Below, in pieces: positions 12,262 through 20,734 of a stretch of DNA of 64,000 bases. This stretch comes from Amycolatopsis sp. EV170708-02-1 (lineage in GTDB: Bacteria; Actinomycetota; Actinomycetes; Mycobacteriales; Pseudonocardiaceae), in contig NZ_CP092497.1 of the NCBI RefSeq assembly GCF_022479115.1, forward strand, positions 6,324,001-6,388,000, in the 5' to 3' direction. The notes beneath the pieces are model-generated. The model ran no database searches. It was not told where the DNA came from and saw nothing but the letters and a program-made list of their open reading frames with translations. Numbering within the stretch: position 1 is the first letter of the stretch; every line of letters begins with the position of its first letter. The position numbers and the translations under genes are program-made.

Positions 12262-12986
12262 CCGCCGAACTGCCCGAGGAAGGCCAGGAGCACGGCCGGG
12301 TCTTCGACGTGCGCGTTGTGGCCCAGCCCGGGAAGTTCGACGGACGCCTCGCTGAGCGCGCGAAGCTGTTCGGGGCGGCTCATGGGGTCGTGCTCGCCGG
12401 CGGCGAGGGCGACCGGGCAGCGCGCCGCGCCGAGCAGGCCGGGCATGTCGGGGGCGCCGACGGCGAACGCGCGGGGATCCAGCGCCAGCCGCCAGCCGCC
12501 CTCGGTTTCGACGATGCCGTCGGGATCCGCTTCGGCCAGACCGGTGAGCCCGGCGATCTTGAGGAACGCTCGTTCGGCGTCCTCACGGGCCGGGAAGACC
12601 CGGGGCGGTTTCGCCGCCATGTCGGCGGCCTTCGCGAGGTCGGACTCGCTCCAGTCGACCTTGACGCCCACCGCGAGCAACCCGTCGACCCGGAGCCCGA
12701 ACCACCCGCTGGCCAGCGCGAGCCCGACCACCCCGCCCAGGGAGTGGCCGATCACCAGCAGCGGACCACGTTCCGGGAGCGCGTCGGCGACAGCCGCGGC
12801 CAGGCCGCCGAAGGAGTAGTGCGCCGAATGCGGGGATGCCCCGTGACCGGGGAGATCGGGCGCCAGCCAGCGGTAACCGGGTTGCAGCATCAGGCCGTCC
12901 CAGACCGCTCCAGTCGCGCCGAGGCCGTGCAGCAGGAGCACGGCGGGGCCTTCGGTTCCGGCGGTGCGCATCTTCAGCGTGTCCAC
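12258..12986 (-). CDS. Alpha/beta hydrolase
   Basis: A 242-aa cytoplasmic hydrolase. LLLHGLGATGAVWDG gives the oxyanion region, GHSLGG the serine nucleophile elbow, AAGEHDPMS the acid, and GLGHNAHVED the catalytic His. The family covers esterases, lactonases and C-C hydrolases, so the substrate is open. The GTG start at 12986 lacks a strong ribosome-binding site. Its end overlaps the MocR gene stop by 3 bases in a convergent arrangement, and it is divergent from the P450 gene. Confidence 0.85.
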   Translation of the reverse strand: MDTLKMRTAGTEGPAVLLLHGLGATGAVWDGLMLQPGYRWLAPDLPGHGASPHSAHYSFGGLAAAVADALPERGPLLVIGHSLGGVVGLALASGWFGLRVDGLLAVGVKVDWSESDLAKAADMAAKPPRVFPAREDAERAFLKIAGLTGLAEADPDGIVETEGGWRLALDPRAFAVGAPDMPGLLGAARCPVALAAGEHDPMSRPEQLRALSEASVELPGLGHNAHVEDPAVLLAFLGQFGG

Positions 12987-13034
12987 CGGACGGATCTTTC
13001 CTCAGTCCCTGGTGTGCGGGCTAGTGTCGACGCC

Positions 13035-14285
13035 GTGATCACCGATCCGGACGTATACACCCGAGGCGTGCCGTACGAGCACCTCGCGGCGCTGCGCCGG
13101 GAGTCGCCGGTCGTGCGCGTGGACGATTTCTGGGCCGTGCTGCGGCATTCGGACGTCAAGCACGTGCTGAAGAACCCGAAGCTGTTCTCGTCGCACCTCG
13201 GCGGGACACAGATCCGGGATCCCGCGACCGAGCAGGACCTCGGTTACGTCCGCCGGATGATGCTCAACATGGACCCGCCCGAGCACGCCCGGTTGCGGGG
13301 CCTGCTCACCAAGGCGTTCACGCCGCGCGCGGTCGGCAGGCTGACCGAGCGGATCCAGGGCTGGGCCAGGGAACTGATCGCCGGGGTCCGGGAAGACGGC
13401 GAGTGCGACTTCGCCACCCTCGCCGCCGATCTCCCGTTGCTGACGCTCGCCGAGGTCTTCGGGATCCCCGAAGAGGACCGGCGGCTGATGTACGACTGGA
13501 GCAATCGCGTGATCGGCTACCAGGACGCCGACTACGCGGTGAGCGCGACCGTCGAGGCGGGCGACGTCACCGATCTCGCGCGGGCGGCGCTGGCGGTGCG
13601 GCCCGTTCCGGGGCCGGACGGCGCGATGCCCGATCCGCGCACGCGCGCCGGGATGCCGGATCTCTACGCGTACGCCACCGCGCTCGGCGAGTACAAGCGC
13701 CGGCATCCGGGCGACGACGTGATGAGCAACCTGATGGGTCACGTGGAAGACGGCGGACGGGTTTCGATCGCGGAGTTCGAGAACCTGTTCTGGCTGTTTT
13801 CCGTGGCGGGCAACGAAACACTGCGCAACGGCATCCCCGGCGGGATGCTGGCGCTGCTCTCGCATCCGGATCAGTACCGGCGGCTGCTGGCCGATCGTTC
13901 GCTGCTTCCCGGTGCGGTGGAAGAGATGTTGCGCTTCTGGACGCCGGTCATGCACTTCCGCCGGACCGCGACCGAGGACGTCGTCCTGTCCGATGTGGAC
14001 ATCCGCGCGGGCGAGAAGGTGGTCGTCTGGTTCTCCGCCGCGAACCGCGACGAGTCCGTTTTCGAAGACCCGGACCGGTTCGACATCGGCCGCACTCCCA
14101 ACGATCACCTGACCTTCGGGCACGGCCCGCATTTCTGCCTCGGCGCCCAGCTGGCGCGGGTGCAGCTGCGCGCGATGTTCGAGGCTGTGCTGGATCTGCT
14201 CGGCGAGGCCGAACTCGCCGGTGAACCGGTGCGGTTGCGGTCGAACTTCCAGAACGGGCTGAAGTCCCTGCCGATCCGCTGGTAG
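13035..14285 (+). CDS. Cytochrome P450
   Basis: A 416-aa soluble monooxygenase. The heme-binding loop FGHGPHFCLGAQLAR places the proximal cysteine at residue 368. The I-helix carries VAGNET in place of the usual AGxxT, and EEMLRF is the K-helix ExxR motif. MDPPEHARLRGLLTKAFTP is the usual C-helix region. The GTG at 13035 begins MITDPDVY, as in many actinobacterial P450s. No ferredoxin or reductase gene lies next to it, so electrons must come from elsewhere. The substrate is unknown; an intact biosynthetic cluster is not evident. Confidence 0.93.
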   Translation: MITDPDVYTRGVPYEHLAALRRESPVVRVDDFWAVLRHSDVKHVLKNPKLFSSHLGGTQIRDPATEQDLGYVRRMMLNMDPPEHARLRGLLTKAFTPRAVGRLTERIQGWARELIAGVREDGECDFATLAADLPLLTLAEVFGIPEEDRRLMYDWSNRVIGYQDADYAVSATVEAGDVTDLARAALAVRPVPGPDGAMPDPRTRAGMPDLYAYATALGEYKRRHPGDDVMSNLMGHVEDGGRVSIAEFENLFWLFSVAGNETLRNGIPGGMLALLSHPDQYRRLLADRSLLPGAVEEMLRFWTPVMHFRRTATEDVVLSDVDIRAGEKVVVWFSAANRDESVFEDPDRFDIGRTPNDHLTFGHGPHFCLGAQLARVQLRAMFEAVLDLLGEAELAGEPVRLRSNFQNGLKSLPIRW

Positions 14286-14290
14286 CGAGA

Positions 14291-14323
14291 GGCCCCTTCC
14301 CGCCCCGAGCGCGGGAAGGGGCC
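14291..14323. terminator. Bidirectional hairpin terminator
   Basis: Perfect 13-bp arms GGCCCCTTCCCGC (14291-14303) and its complement (14311-14323) around a 7-base loop lie between the converging P450 and MFS genes, directly after the P450 stop. Confidence 0.85.
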
Positions 14324-14337
14324 ACCTCACCCCCTGG

Positions 14338-15795
14338 TCATTCAGCGGCGGCGTACTCCGGTTCGGCGACGGCGGAGCGGGCTTCGGCCTTGCGCAGGCC
14401 GACGACTCCGGACAGCGCCACCAGGACACTGATCACAGCGATGCCGGTGACGACGGTCAGCGCGGGCGCCAGACCGTTCAGCAGCGCCGCCGGGCCGGTG
14501 GCCCCGCCCGAGTTGCCGGTCAGGACCGCGGTCACCACGGCGAGCCCGATCGCGCCGCCGACCTGGATCGACGTGTTCAGCAGTCCACCGGCGAGCCCCT
14601 GCTCGTCGTCGGAGATGCCGTTGGTCGCCTGGATGTTCAGCGACGAGAACGCCAGCATGAAGCCGATGCCCAGCAGGATCATGCTCGGCAGCACCGAGCC
14701 GGCGTAGCTGGAACTCTCGTCGATCCTCAGGAACAGCGCGTACCCGATGACGTGGGCGACGACACCGGCGAGGATCGTGCGCGGGGTGCCGAGCCGGTCG
14801 ATCAGCGGCTCGATCCGAGGCGAACCGAAGGCCACGATCAGCGCGGCGGGCAGGAAACCGAGCGCGGTCTGCAGCGCGGACCAGTGCAGCACGGTCTGCA
14901 GGTACAGCATCACCACGAACTGGAAACCGATGTAGGCGCCGAAGAACGTGGCACCGCCGAGGTTCGCGCGGGCCAGCGGGCCGGAGCGCAGGATGCCGAG
15001 CCGAAGCAGCGGGTGCTTGCTGCGCTTCTCGATGAACACGAAGGTGGCGAGCAGGGCGAGCGCGAGGGCGAACGAGATCAGCGTCCGCGGCGCGGCCCAG
15101 CCGATCTCCGGCGCTTCGACCACGGCGAAGACCAGCAGGAGCGAACCGGCGGCACCGGTGATCGCGCCCGGGAAGTCGTAGCCGCCGCCCGTCTGCGGCT
15201 GGTACGACGGGATCAGCTTGATCGCGGCGACCAGCGCGGCGATCGCGATCGGCACCGGCAGCAGGAACGTCCAGCGCCAGCCCACCTCGGTGAGCAGACC
15301 GGAGAAGACGAGGCCCGCGGAGTAACCGCTGGCGCCGAAGACGGCGAAGATGCTGATCGCCCGGTTGCGGGCGGGGCCTTCGTGGAAGGTCGTGGTGATG
15401 ATGGACAACGCGGCCGGTGCGGTGAACGCGGCGGCCAAGCCCTTGATGAAGCGGGTGGCGATCAGCAGCGCGCCGTCGTCGACGAGGCCGCCGAGCAGGG
15501 AAGCGAGCGCGAAGACCGCGACGGCGACGAGGAAGACCCGGCGCCTGCCGAGCAGGTCGGCGGTGCGGCCGCCGAGGAGCAGCAGGCCGCCGTAGCCGAG
15601 CACGTAGGCGCTGATGATCCACTGCAACGCGCCGGTGGAGAGGCCGATGTCGGCCTGGATGGACGGGAGGGCGACGGCGACCATCGACACGTCGAGCGCG
15701 TCGAGGCCGACGACAACGGACACAGTGAGCAGGACACCCCAGAGGCGCGCGTCCCACCTTGTCGAGCTGGTGGACAGCTGCACGGAAGAACTCAT
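14338..15795 (-). CDS. MFS multidrug efflux transporter (DHA2, 14-helix type)
   Basis: A 485-aa proton-driven exporter. It has about fourteen hydrophobic helices, with LDALDVSMVAVALPSIQ in helix 1 (motif D1) and LLGGRTADLLGRRRVF (motif A) in the helix 2-3 loop. These identify the EmrB/QacA type that expels drugs or the cell's own toxic products. It is divergent from a MarR regulator across an AT-rich region with repeated TGCAT motifs, the classic layout for MarR-controlled efflux. The ATG at 15795 is the natural start. Confidence 0.93.
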   Translation of the reverse strand: MSSSVQLSTSSTRWDARLWGVLLTVSVVVGLDALDVSMVAVALPSIQADIGLSTGALQWIISAYVLGYGGLLLLGGRTADLLGRRRVFLVAVAVFALASLLGGLVDDGALLIATRFIKGLAAAFTAPAALSIITTTFHEGPARNRAISIFAVFGASGYSAGLVFSGLLTEVGWRWTFLLPVPIAIAALVAAIKLIPSYQPQTGGGYDFPGAITGAAGSLLLVFAVVEAPEIGWAAPRTLISFALALALLATFVFIEKRSKHPLLRLGILRSGPLARANLGGATFFGAYIGFQFVVMLYLQTVLHWSALQTALGFLPAALIVAFGSPRIEPLIDRLGTPRTILAGVVAHVIGYALFLRIDESSSYAGSVLPSMILLGIGFMLAFSSLNIQATNGISDDEQGLAGGLLNTSIQVGGAIGLAVVTAVLTGNSGGATGPAALLNGLAPALTVVTGIAVISVLVALSGVVGLRKAEARSAVAEPEYAAAE

Positions 15796-15824
15796 GATCC
15801 GTACAGTACATGCACACGCATCTA

Positions 15825-15870
15825 ATGCAAGTGCATTTAATGACTTTGCATAAAATTCACGTGCATGCTA
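15825..15870. promoter_or_regulatory. Probable MarR operator with repeated TGCAT half-sites
   Basis: The divergent MFS/MarR promoter is unusually AT-rich for this chromosome. It holds ATGCA-AG-TGCAT (15825-15836), a related ATG-ACTT-TGCAT (15840-15851) and CACGTGCATGC (from 15859). Overlapping dyads between a MarR gene and its efflux target are the expected operator position. Binding itself is inferred. Confidence 0.6.
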
Positions 15871-15881
15871 TCTTGGGCCGC

Positions 15882-16268
15882 GTGAGCGACGTCGCCGAAG
15901 AAGACCTGCTGCGGGAGTGGCACGACCTGTCCGCCCGGCATGCGGCGGTCTACGGCCGGCTCGAGTGCCGCCTCCAGGAGCGCCACGGTCTCGGAGTCAC
16001 CGAGTTCGAAGCCCTCGAACGCCTGGTGACCTGCGTCGTCGGCAAGTGCCGCGCGGCCGATCTGACCGAGGTCGTGCACCTGAGCCAGAGCGCCACCTCG
16101 CGGCTCGTCGCCCGCCTCGAGCGCGAGGGCCTCGTCCAGCGCGCGCTGTGCGAGTCGGACCGGCGCGGCATCTTCGTCGTCGTGACCGACGAGGGCCGCC
16201 GTCGCTACGAAGAGGCGAAGCCGACACACCGGTCGACCCTCGAAGAGACCCTCACCGTCGACGCCTGA
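15882..16268 (+). CDS. MarR-family transcriptional regulator
   Basis: A 128-aa winged-helix regulator, probably a dimer. The recognition region reads LTEVVHLSQSATSRLVARLEREGLV, followed by the wing ALCESDRRGIFVVVTDEGRR, a standard MarR pattern. GTG 15882 is preferred; the longer frame from 15810 would translate the operator-like AT-rich DNA. It likely represses the divergent MFS gene and itself, with release by a small ligand that I cannot name. The two cysteines in VTCVVGKCRA may be worth testing for redox sensing. Confidence 0.88.
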   Translation: MSDVAEEDLLREWHDLSARHAAVYGRLECRLQERHGLGVTEFEALERLVTCVVGKCRAADLTEVVHLSQSATSRLVARLEREGLVQRALCESDRRGIFVVVTDEGRRRYEEAKPTHRSTLEETLTVDA

Positions 16269-16274
16269 CCTCGC

Positions 16275-16324
16275 GCCTCGTGAGTGGCAAGGACGGTTCT
16301 AACCGTCCTTGCCACTCACGAGGC
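16275..16324. repeat. Perfect 24-bp intergenic palindrome, CGTGAGTGGC family, copy 2
   Basis: Arms 16275-16298 and 16301-16324 are exact reverse complements around a CT centre. It begins 6 bases after the MarR stop and ends 8 bases before the LLM oxidoreductase stop, so it can end transcription of both. It shares CGTGAGTGGC and GTTCTAACC with the hairpin at 3498-3545. Confidence 0.85.
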
Positions 16325-16332
16325 CATGGTGG

Positions 16333-17229
16333 TCAGCCCCGGGCCAGCTCCTCGCGAACCGCGGGGACGACTTCGTTCCCCCAGCGGCCGAGCGCGCTGT
16401 CGGTGGAGGTCCCGTCCTCGACCGGGAAGTAGACGAACCCCGCCGCGCCATGGTCGCGCACCGCCGTGACCAGCTCCTCGGCCCACTGTTCCGGCGAACC
16501 ACCGACCCAGCGCCCGTCGCCGTCGCGCGGGGACGCCACCGGGTTTTCCGTTATGCGGCCGGGAAAGTTGTAGATGGTCGCGACCTCACCCGGGTCCCGG
16601 CCCGCGTCGACGGCCGCCTGGTCGATCACCGGGCGCGATTCGGCGAATCGCGGGCTGAGCCAGTCCGCGGCGTGCCCCGGGATCCAGCCGTCGGCCAGTT
16701 TCCCGGTCACCGCGAGGGATTTGGGCCCGACCGCGCCCGTCCACACCGGCGGCGCCGCGGCGGCCGCCGGCGCCAACCCGTCGACGGAGTAGAACTCCCC
16801 CTCGAACGTCACCGGCGCCCCACCCCCGGACAGCGCCTTGACCAGGGTGATCGCCTCGCCCATCGCCCGGACCGCCTCGGCGGGCGTCCGATGCTCCACC
16901 CCGAGTTTGGCGATCTCCCGCCAGAGCCCGCCCGCGCCGATCCCGAGCGCGACACGACCGCCGGAAAGCGCCGAAAGCGACGTGATCGTCCTCGCCAGCA
17001 TCGGCGCCGGACGACTCGGCAGGTTGGTGACGTTGACGGCGGCCGTCACGTGCGACGTCCTGCCGAGGATCACGCCCAGTGCGGCGTAGGCGTCCAGCCG
17101 GTCGGCGAAGTACGGGTGATCGGACAAGCTGACCAGGTCAAGACCCGCGCGGTCGGCCTGTTCGGCGTGCCGCAACAGGTCGTCCACCTCGCCGACGCCG
17201 GTTTCGAGGCCGAATCCGAACAGTGCCAT
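16333..17229 (-). CDS. LLM-class (F420/FMN-dependent) oxidoreductase
   Basis: A 298-aa luciferase-like TIM-barrel enzyme from ATG 17229, which has AAGGAG five bases upstream. LVSLSDHPYF, NVTNLPSRPAPMLARTITSLSALSGGRVALGIGAG and the end LADGWIPG are family hallmarks. In actinobacteria most such proteins use coenzyme F420. The substrate is not predictable. It is monocistronic, ends at the palindrome, and its upstream region holds a 33-bp dyad (17242-17274). Confidence 0.9.
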   Translation of the reverse strand: MALFGFGLETGVGEVDDLLRHAEQADRAGLDLVSLSDHPYFADRLDAYAALGVILGRTSHVTAAVNVTNLPSRPAPMLARTITSLSALSGGRVALGIGAGGLWREIAKLGVEHRTPAEAVRAMGEAITLVKALSGGGAPVTFEGEFYSVDGLAPAAAAAPPVWTGAVGPKSLAVTGKLADGWIPGHAADWLSPRFAESRPVIDQAAVDAGRDPGEVATIYNFPGRITENPVASPRDGDGRWVGGSPEQWAEELVTAVRDHGAAGFVYFPVEDGTSTDSALGRWGNEVVPAVREELARG

Positions 17230-17241
17230 CACCACTCCTTA

Positions 17242-17274
17242 AGTTCGTAGTACGCACTATTTGTATCACGAACT
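17242..17274. promoter_or_regulatory. Dyad AGTTCGT/ACGAACT in divergent promoter
   Basis: AGTTCGT (17242-17248) and ACGAACT (17268-17274) are exact inverted arms flanking an AT-rich centre, just upstream of the LLM gene. Operator function is inferred from position and symmetry only. Confidence 0.4.
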
Positions 17275-17290
17275 AGTTCTCGGTGTCGAT

Positions 17291-17327
17291 GTAAAGGATA
17301 TTTGACATGATGTCTAGAACTCTTTAC
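17291..17327. promoter_or_regulatory. Nested dyad upstream of the membrane protein/XRE pair
   Basis: Outer arms GTAAAG (17291-17296) and CTTTAC (17322-17327) enclose the near-perfect palindrome GACAT-G-ATGTC (17304-17314). It lies 16-53 bases before the membrane protein start, a good place for autoregulation by the XRE protein encoded second in the unit. Confidence 0.45.
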
Positions 17328-17343
17328 CTTGGCTCTCGTGGCG

Positions 17344-17766
17344 ATGGAAGAGAAACGCGCATGGATCATGGTGGTGGTCACGATCTGCGCCTACGCGGCG
17401 TATCTGGTCGTCGTCCTCGGCCGGGCGGGCTCCGGCCCGCTCGTCGATGTCCCCTACGTGGCGACGTTGCTGTGGACGATCGGGGCGGCCATCGCGGCCT
17501 CGATCGTGCTGAACATCGCCGCGGCGATCGCCTCACCGCGTGACGCCGGCCGCAAAGACCAGCGAGACCGCGAGATCGACCGGTTCGGTGAGTACATCGG
17601 ACAGTCGTTCGTCGTGATCGGCGGCGTCGCGGCGCTCGTCATGGCGATGGCGGAACTGGACCACTTCTGGATCGCCAACGCCGTCTACCTCGCCTTCGTG
17701 TGCGCGTCCCTGCTCGGCTCGATCGCGAAGATCGCCGCGTACCGCTGGGGATTCCAGGCATGGTGA
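17344..17766 (+). CDS. Four-helix membrane protein paired with XRE regulator
   Basis: A 140-aa integral membrane protein with four hydrophobic segments (about residues 8-26, 37-57, 85-104, 111-132) and a charged cytoplasmic loop rich in Asp/Arg/Lys (about 63-80). I do not recognise a named family with confidence. ATG 17344 is chosen; GTG 17338 is possible. The following XRE gene overlaps its stop, and such small membrane protein plus YozG-like regulator pairs are common. Function unknown; sensing or envelope stress are guesses. Confidence 0.7.
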   Translation: MEEKRAWIMVVVTICAYAAYLVVVLGRAGSGPLVDVPYVATLLWTIGAAIAASIVLNIAAAIASPRDAGRKDQRDREIDRFGEYIGQSFVVIGGVAALVMAMAELDHFWIANAVYLAFVCASLLGSIAKIAAYRWGFQAW

Positions 17767-17975
17767 AACCGACCAAGGTCACGAACTCCATCCGCGCCCT
17801 GCGGTTCGCCGAGGGCGAGATGACCCAGGCCGAACTCGCGGACCGGATCGGCGTCACCCGCCAGACGGTCATCGCGATCGAGCAAGGCCGCTACTCGCCG
17901 TCGCTCGAGATGGCCTTCCAGATAGCCCGTGTGTTCGGCGTCGGGCTCGACGACGTTTTTCAGTACCCAGACTAG
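17760..17975 (+). CDS. XRE-type helix-turn-helix regulator (YozG-like)
   Basis: A 71-aa protein that is essentially one HTH domain: MTQAELADRIGVTRQTVIAIEQGRYSPS covers helices 2-4, and it ends in the typical IARVFGVGLDDVFQY. Its ATG overlaps the end of the membrane protein gene by 7 bases, implying coupled translation. Small regulators of this type usually repress their own operon; the dyad at 17291-17327 is the likely site. Confidence 0.88.
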   Translation: MVKPTKVTNSIRALRFAEGEMTQAELADRIGVTRQTVIAIEQGRYSPSLEMAFQIARVFGVGLDDVFQYPD

Positions 17976-17989
17976 GAAAAGAGGCCGCC

Positions 17990-18952
17990 GTGAAGGCGAT
18001 CGTCCAGAACGAGTACGGCACCGCCGACGTCCTGAAGCCCGCCGATCTACCCGAACCCGAAGCGGGGCCGGACGGTGTGGTCGTGCGGATCCGGGCGGCG
18101 GGGGTCGATCCCGGAGTCTGGCACCTCATGGAGGGCTCTCCGTATCTGGTGCGGCTGATGGGTTTCGGGGTACGGAGACCGAAGGCCCGTGTTCGCGGGC
18201 TGGACTTCGCCGGTGTCGTGCACGCCGTCGGCGGCGACGTGACGCGATTCCGCCCCGGCGACGAGGTTTTCGGTACCTGTCAAGGATCTTTCGCCGAGTA
18301 CGCACTGACCACAGTGGACAAGATCGCCCGGAAACCCGAGCGGCTCGGCTTCGACGAAGCGGCGGCCATCCCGATCTCCGCTTTCACCGCGCTCCAAGCC
18401 CTCCGGGACAGAGGCCGGGTCGCTCCCCGGCAGAAGGTCCTGATCATCGGCGCGGGCGGCGGCGTGGGCACCTTCGCGGTGCAGATCGCCAAGGCGTTCG
18501 GCGCCGAGGTGGACGGCGTCTGCGGCACCGGCAAGGTCGGCCTGGTGCGTTCGCTCGGCGCGACCCGGGTCTTCGACTACACCCGCGAGGACTTCGGCGG
18601 CGGCTACGACCTCATCGTCGACACCGCCGGCAACCGGTCGCTGACCTCGCTGCGGAAGTCCCTTACCCCGCGGGGAACCCTCGTCCTCGTCGGTGGCGAG
18701 AGCGAGGGGAAATGGATCGGCGCGATGGGCCGCAATCTGCGGGCGCTCGTGCTCGGGCCGTTCGTGAAGCAGAAGCTGCGCGGCCTCTTCTCCACGGAGA
18801 ACCACGACGATCTGCAGACGCTGCGCGCCCTCATCGAGGCCGGGAAGCTGACGCCGGTCATCGACCGGGCCTACTCGCTGGCCGAGGCACCCGAAGCGGT
18901 CCGCTACGTACGGGAAGGACATACGAGCGGCAAGGTCGTCATCACCGTCTGA
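17990..18952 (+). CDS. Medium-chain NAD(P)-dependent dehydrogenase/quinone reductase-like
   Basis: A 320-aa MDR-superfamily oxidoreductase. Residues 1-120 form the GroES-like domain with RGLDFAGVVHAVGGDV and PGDEVFG. VLIIGAGGGVGTFAVQIAKAFGAEV is the nucleotide-binding fold. Catalytic-zinc cysteines are not evident, which fits the zinc-free quinone-oxidoreductase branch. It starts at GTG 17990, 14 bases after the XRE stop, so it may be read through from that unit, though its job seems unrelated. Confidence 0.88.
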   Translation: MKAIVQNEYGTADVLKPADLPEPEAGPDGVVVRIRAAGVDPGVWHLMEGSPYLVRLMGFGVRRPKARVRGLDFAGVVHAVGGDVTRFRPGDEVFGTCQGSFAEYALTTVDKIARKPERLGFDEAAAIPISAFTALQALRDRGRVAPRQKVLIIGAGGGVGTFAVQIAKAFGAEVDGVCGTGKVGLVRSLGATRVFDYTREDFGGGYDLIVDTAGNRSLTSLRKSLTPRGTLVLVGGESEGKWIGAMGRNLRALVLGPFVKQKLRGLFSTENHDDLQTLRALIEAGKLTPVIDRAYSLAEAPEAVRYVREGHTSGKVVITV

Positions 18953-19035
18953 TGTTCTCCCCCACGTCGATCTCCGGTCATCTCGGCGGTGTTCGGTGTC
19001 GGAGAGCGATCCGACGAGCGCCGAGGAGACCACCG

Positions 19036-20571
19036 ATGTCCGTCAACCGCCGGGACCTGTTGCGAGGCGCCGCCACCGCGGGCGCGCTGGGGCTGGCTTG
19101 GCCGTTGAGTTCGCGGATGACGGTCGCGCAGGCCGAGGAGGCCGCCGCCGCACTGGGCGCGACCTGGGACGAAGCGCCGTTCACGCTGGGCGTCGCGTCC
19201 GGCGACCCGGTCCCGTACGGCGTCGCCCTCTGGACCAGGCTCGCGCCGAAACCGATGGAGTTCGAGCAGCCGCTGGACGACACCGTCGAGGTCGGCTGGG
19301 AGGTGGCCACCGACCGCGGGTTCCGCCGCCGCGTGGCGCGCGGGACGGCGGCCGCCACCGCCGGGCTCGGGCACAGCGTGCACGTGCCGGTGTCCGGGCT
19401 GGAGCCGGGCTCGCAGTATTACTACCGCTTCCACGCGCTCGGGAAGGTCAGCCGGGTCGGCCGCACCCGCACCGCGCCGGTCGGACCGGTGCGGCGGGTG
19501 CGGTTCGCCTCGGCGAACTGCCAGGCGTTCCACGACGGGTTCTACGCGGCGCACGCCGGGATCGCGCGGGAGGAGCTGGACTTCGTCGTCCACCTCGGCG
19601 ACTACGTCTACGAGCACGGTCAGGTCGGCGGCAACCCGCTGCGCGACCACGAGGGTCCCGAGGTGCTGACCCTGCCCGCGTACCGGCGGCGGCACGCGCT
19701 CTACAAATCCGACCCCTCACTGCGGGACGCCCACGCGGCCCACCCCTGGTTCGTCACCTGGGACGACCACGAGGTCGTCAACGACTACAGCGGCACCACC
19801 CCGGCACTGCGGGCCCGGCGCTCTGCGGCGTATCAGGCCTGGTTCGAGCATATGCCGGTGCGCCCGGACCACCCCTCGACGCCGAGGATCCACCGGCAGC
19901 GCCGCTGGGGCGACCTCCTCGATCTGTCCATTTTGGACTTGCGGCAGTACCGGTCGGCGCAGAACCTTCCCGACGGCACGATCCTCGGCGCCGACCAGAA
20001 GGCGTGGCTCAAGGACCAGGTGACCGGTGCGGGCGAGGCCTGGCACTGCTGGGTGAACTCGATCATGTTGAGCCAGCTGGCGAAGCCCGGCGGCGGCTAC
20101 ATGTTCACGGACCAGTGGGACGGTTTCCTCGCCGAACGCAAGGAGGTGCTGACCCACGTGGCGCAGAGCGGCCTCGAAGACCTCGTGGTGATCACCGGCG
20201 ACTGGCATTCCGCGTTCGTCGACGACATCCGCGCGGACTTCGCGGATCCCGCCACCCCGGTGATCGGCACGGAGTTCACCGCGCATTCGATCACCTCCGG
20301 CGCCTACTCCCCTGAGTGGAACGCCACGAACGGACCGAAGATGGGCGCGGCGAACCCGCACCTCAAGTACTTCGAGGGCGACCGGTACGGCTACGACGTC
20401 TACGAGGTCACCCCGCGCCGCTGGAGCACGCACATGCGGGTGATCGGCGACCGGCGCGACCCGCGCTCCCCGGTGAGCACCTTGACGACGTTCCACGTCG
20501 ACCGCGGCAGGCCCGGATCCTATGAGGACCGGTCCACCATCACCTCCCCGGCGCAGTACCGGCGACGCTAG
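19036..20571 (+). CDS. phoD: Alkaline phosphatase D-type exported phosphoesterase
   Basis: A 511-aa secreted enzyme. The N-terminus NRRDLLRGA followed by a hydrophobic stretch is a twin-arginine signal, so it is exported folded. Metal and active-site segments of PhoD are visible in order: ASANCQ, HLGDYVYEHG, WDDHEVVNDY, and GDWHSAFVDD. The N-terminal fibronectin-like PhoD_N domain comes first. It would release phosphate from mono- and diesters outside the cell. GAGGAG precedes ATG 19036. No Pho box was identified. The same frame stays open upstream through the dehydrogenase gene; that part is a shadow. Confidence 0.92.
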   Translation: MSVNRRDLLRGAATAGALGLAWPLSSRMTVAQAEEAAAALGATWDEAPFTLGVASGDPVPYGVALWTRLAPKPMEFEQPLDDTVEVGWEVATDRGFRRRVARGTAAATAGLGHSVHVPVSGLEPGSQYYYRFHALGKVSRVGRTRTAPVGPVRRVRFASANCQAFHDGFYAAHAGIAREELDFVVHLGDYVYEHGQVGGNPLRDHEGPEVLTLPAYRRRHALYKSDPSLRDAHAAHPWFVTWDDHEVVNDYSGTTPALRARRSAAYQAWFEHMPVRPDHPSTPRIHRQRRWGDLLDLSILDLRQYRSAQNLPDGTILGADQKAWLKDQVTGAGEAWHCWVNSIMLSQLAKPGGGYMFTDQWDGFLAERKEVLTHVAQSGLEDLVVITGDWHSAFVDDIRADFADPATPVIGTEFTAHSITSGAYSPEWNATNGPKMGAANPHLKYFEGDRYGYDVYEVTPRRWSTHMRVIGDRRDPRSPVSTLTTFHVDRGRPGSYEDRSTITSPAQYRRR

Positions 20572-20734
20572 GCCAAAAGGGGAGCCGGGAACTCAGAAGA
20601 GGGGCGGGCGACGCCCTTTCGGAGCAGCGCGGTTCACCGCACGCGTTCTCGTTTCACCTGCCCGATGAATTCACGACAATTCTTCCGTGCAGCTAATCTG
20701 GCCTTTCCACTGGGCACCAGACGCGGGAGAAACA

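Noticed and set aside
17929..19035. Long plus-strand frame leading into phoD
   Set aside because: It is out of frame with the intact dehydrogenase gene in the same DNA and reads as Arg-rich shadow. PhoD begins at 19036 with a Tat signal.
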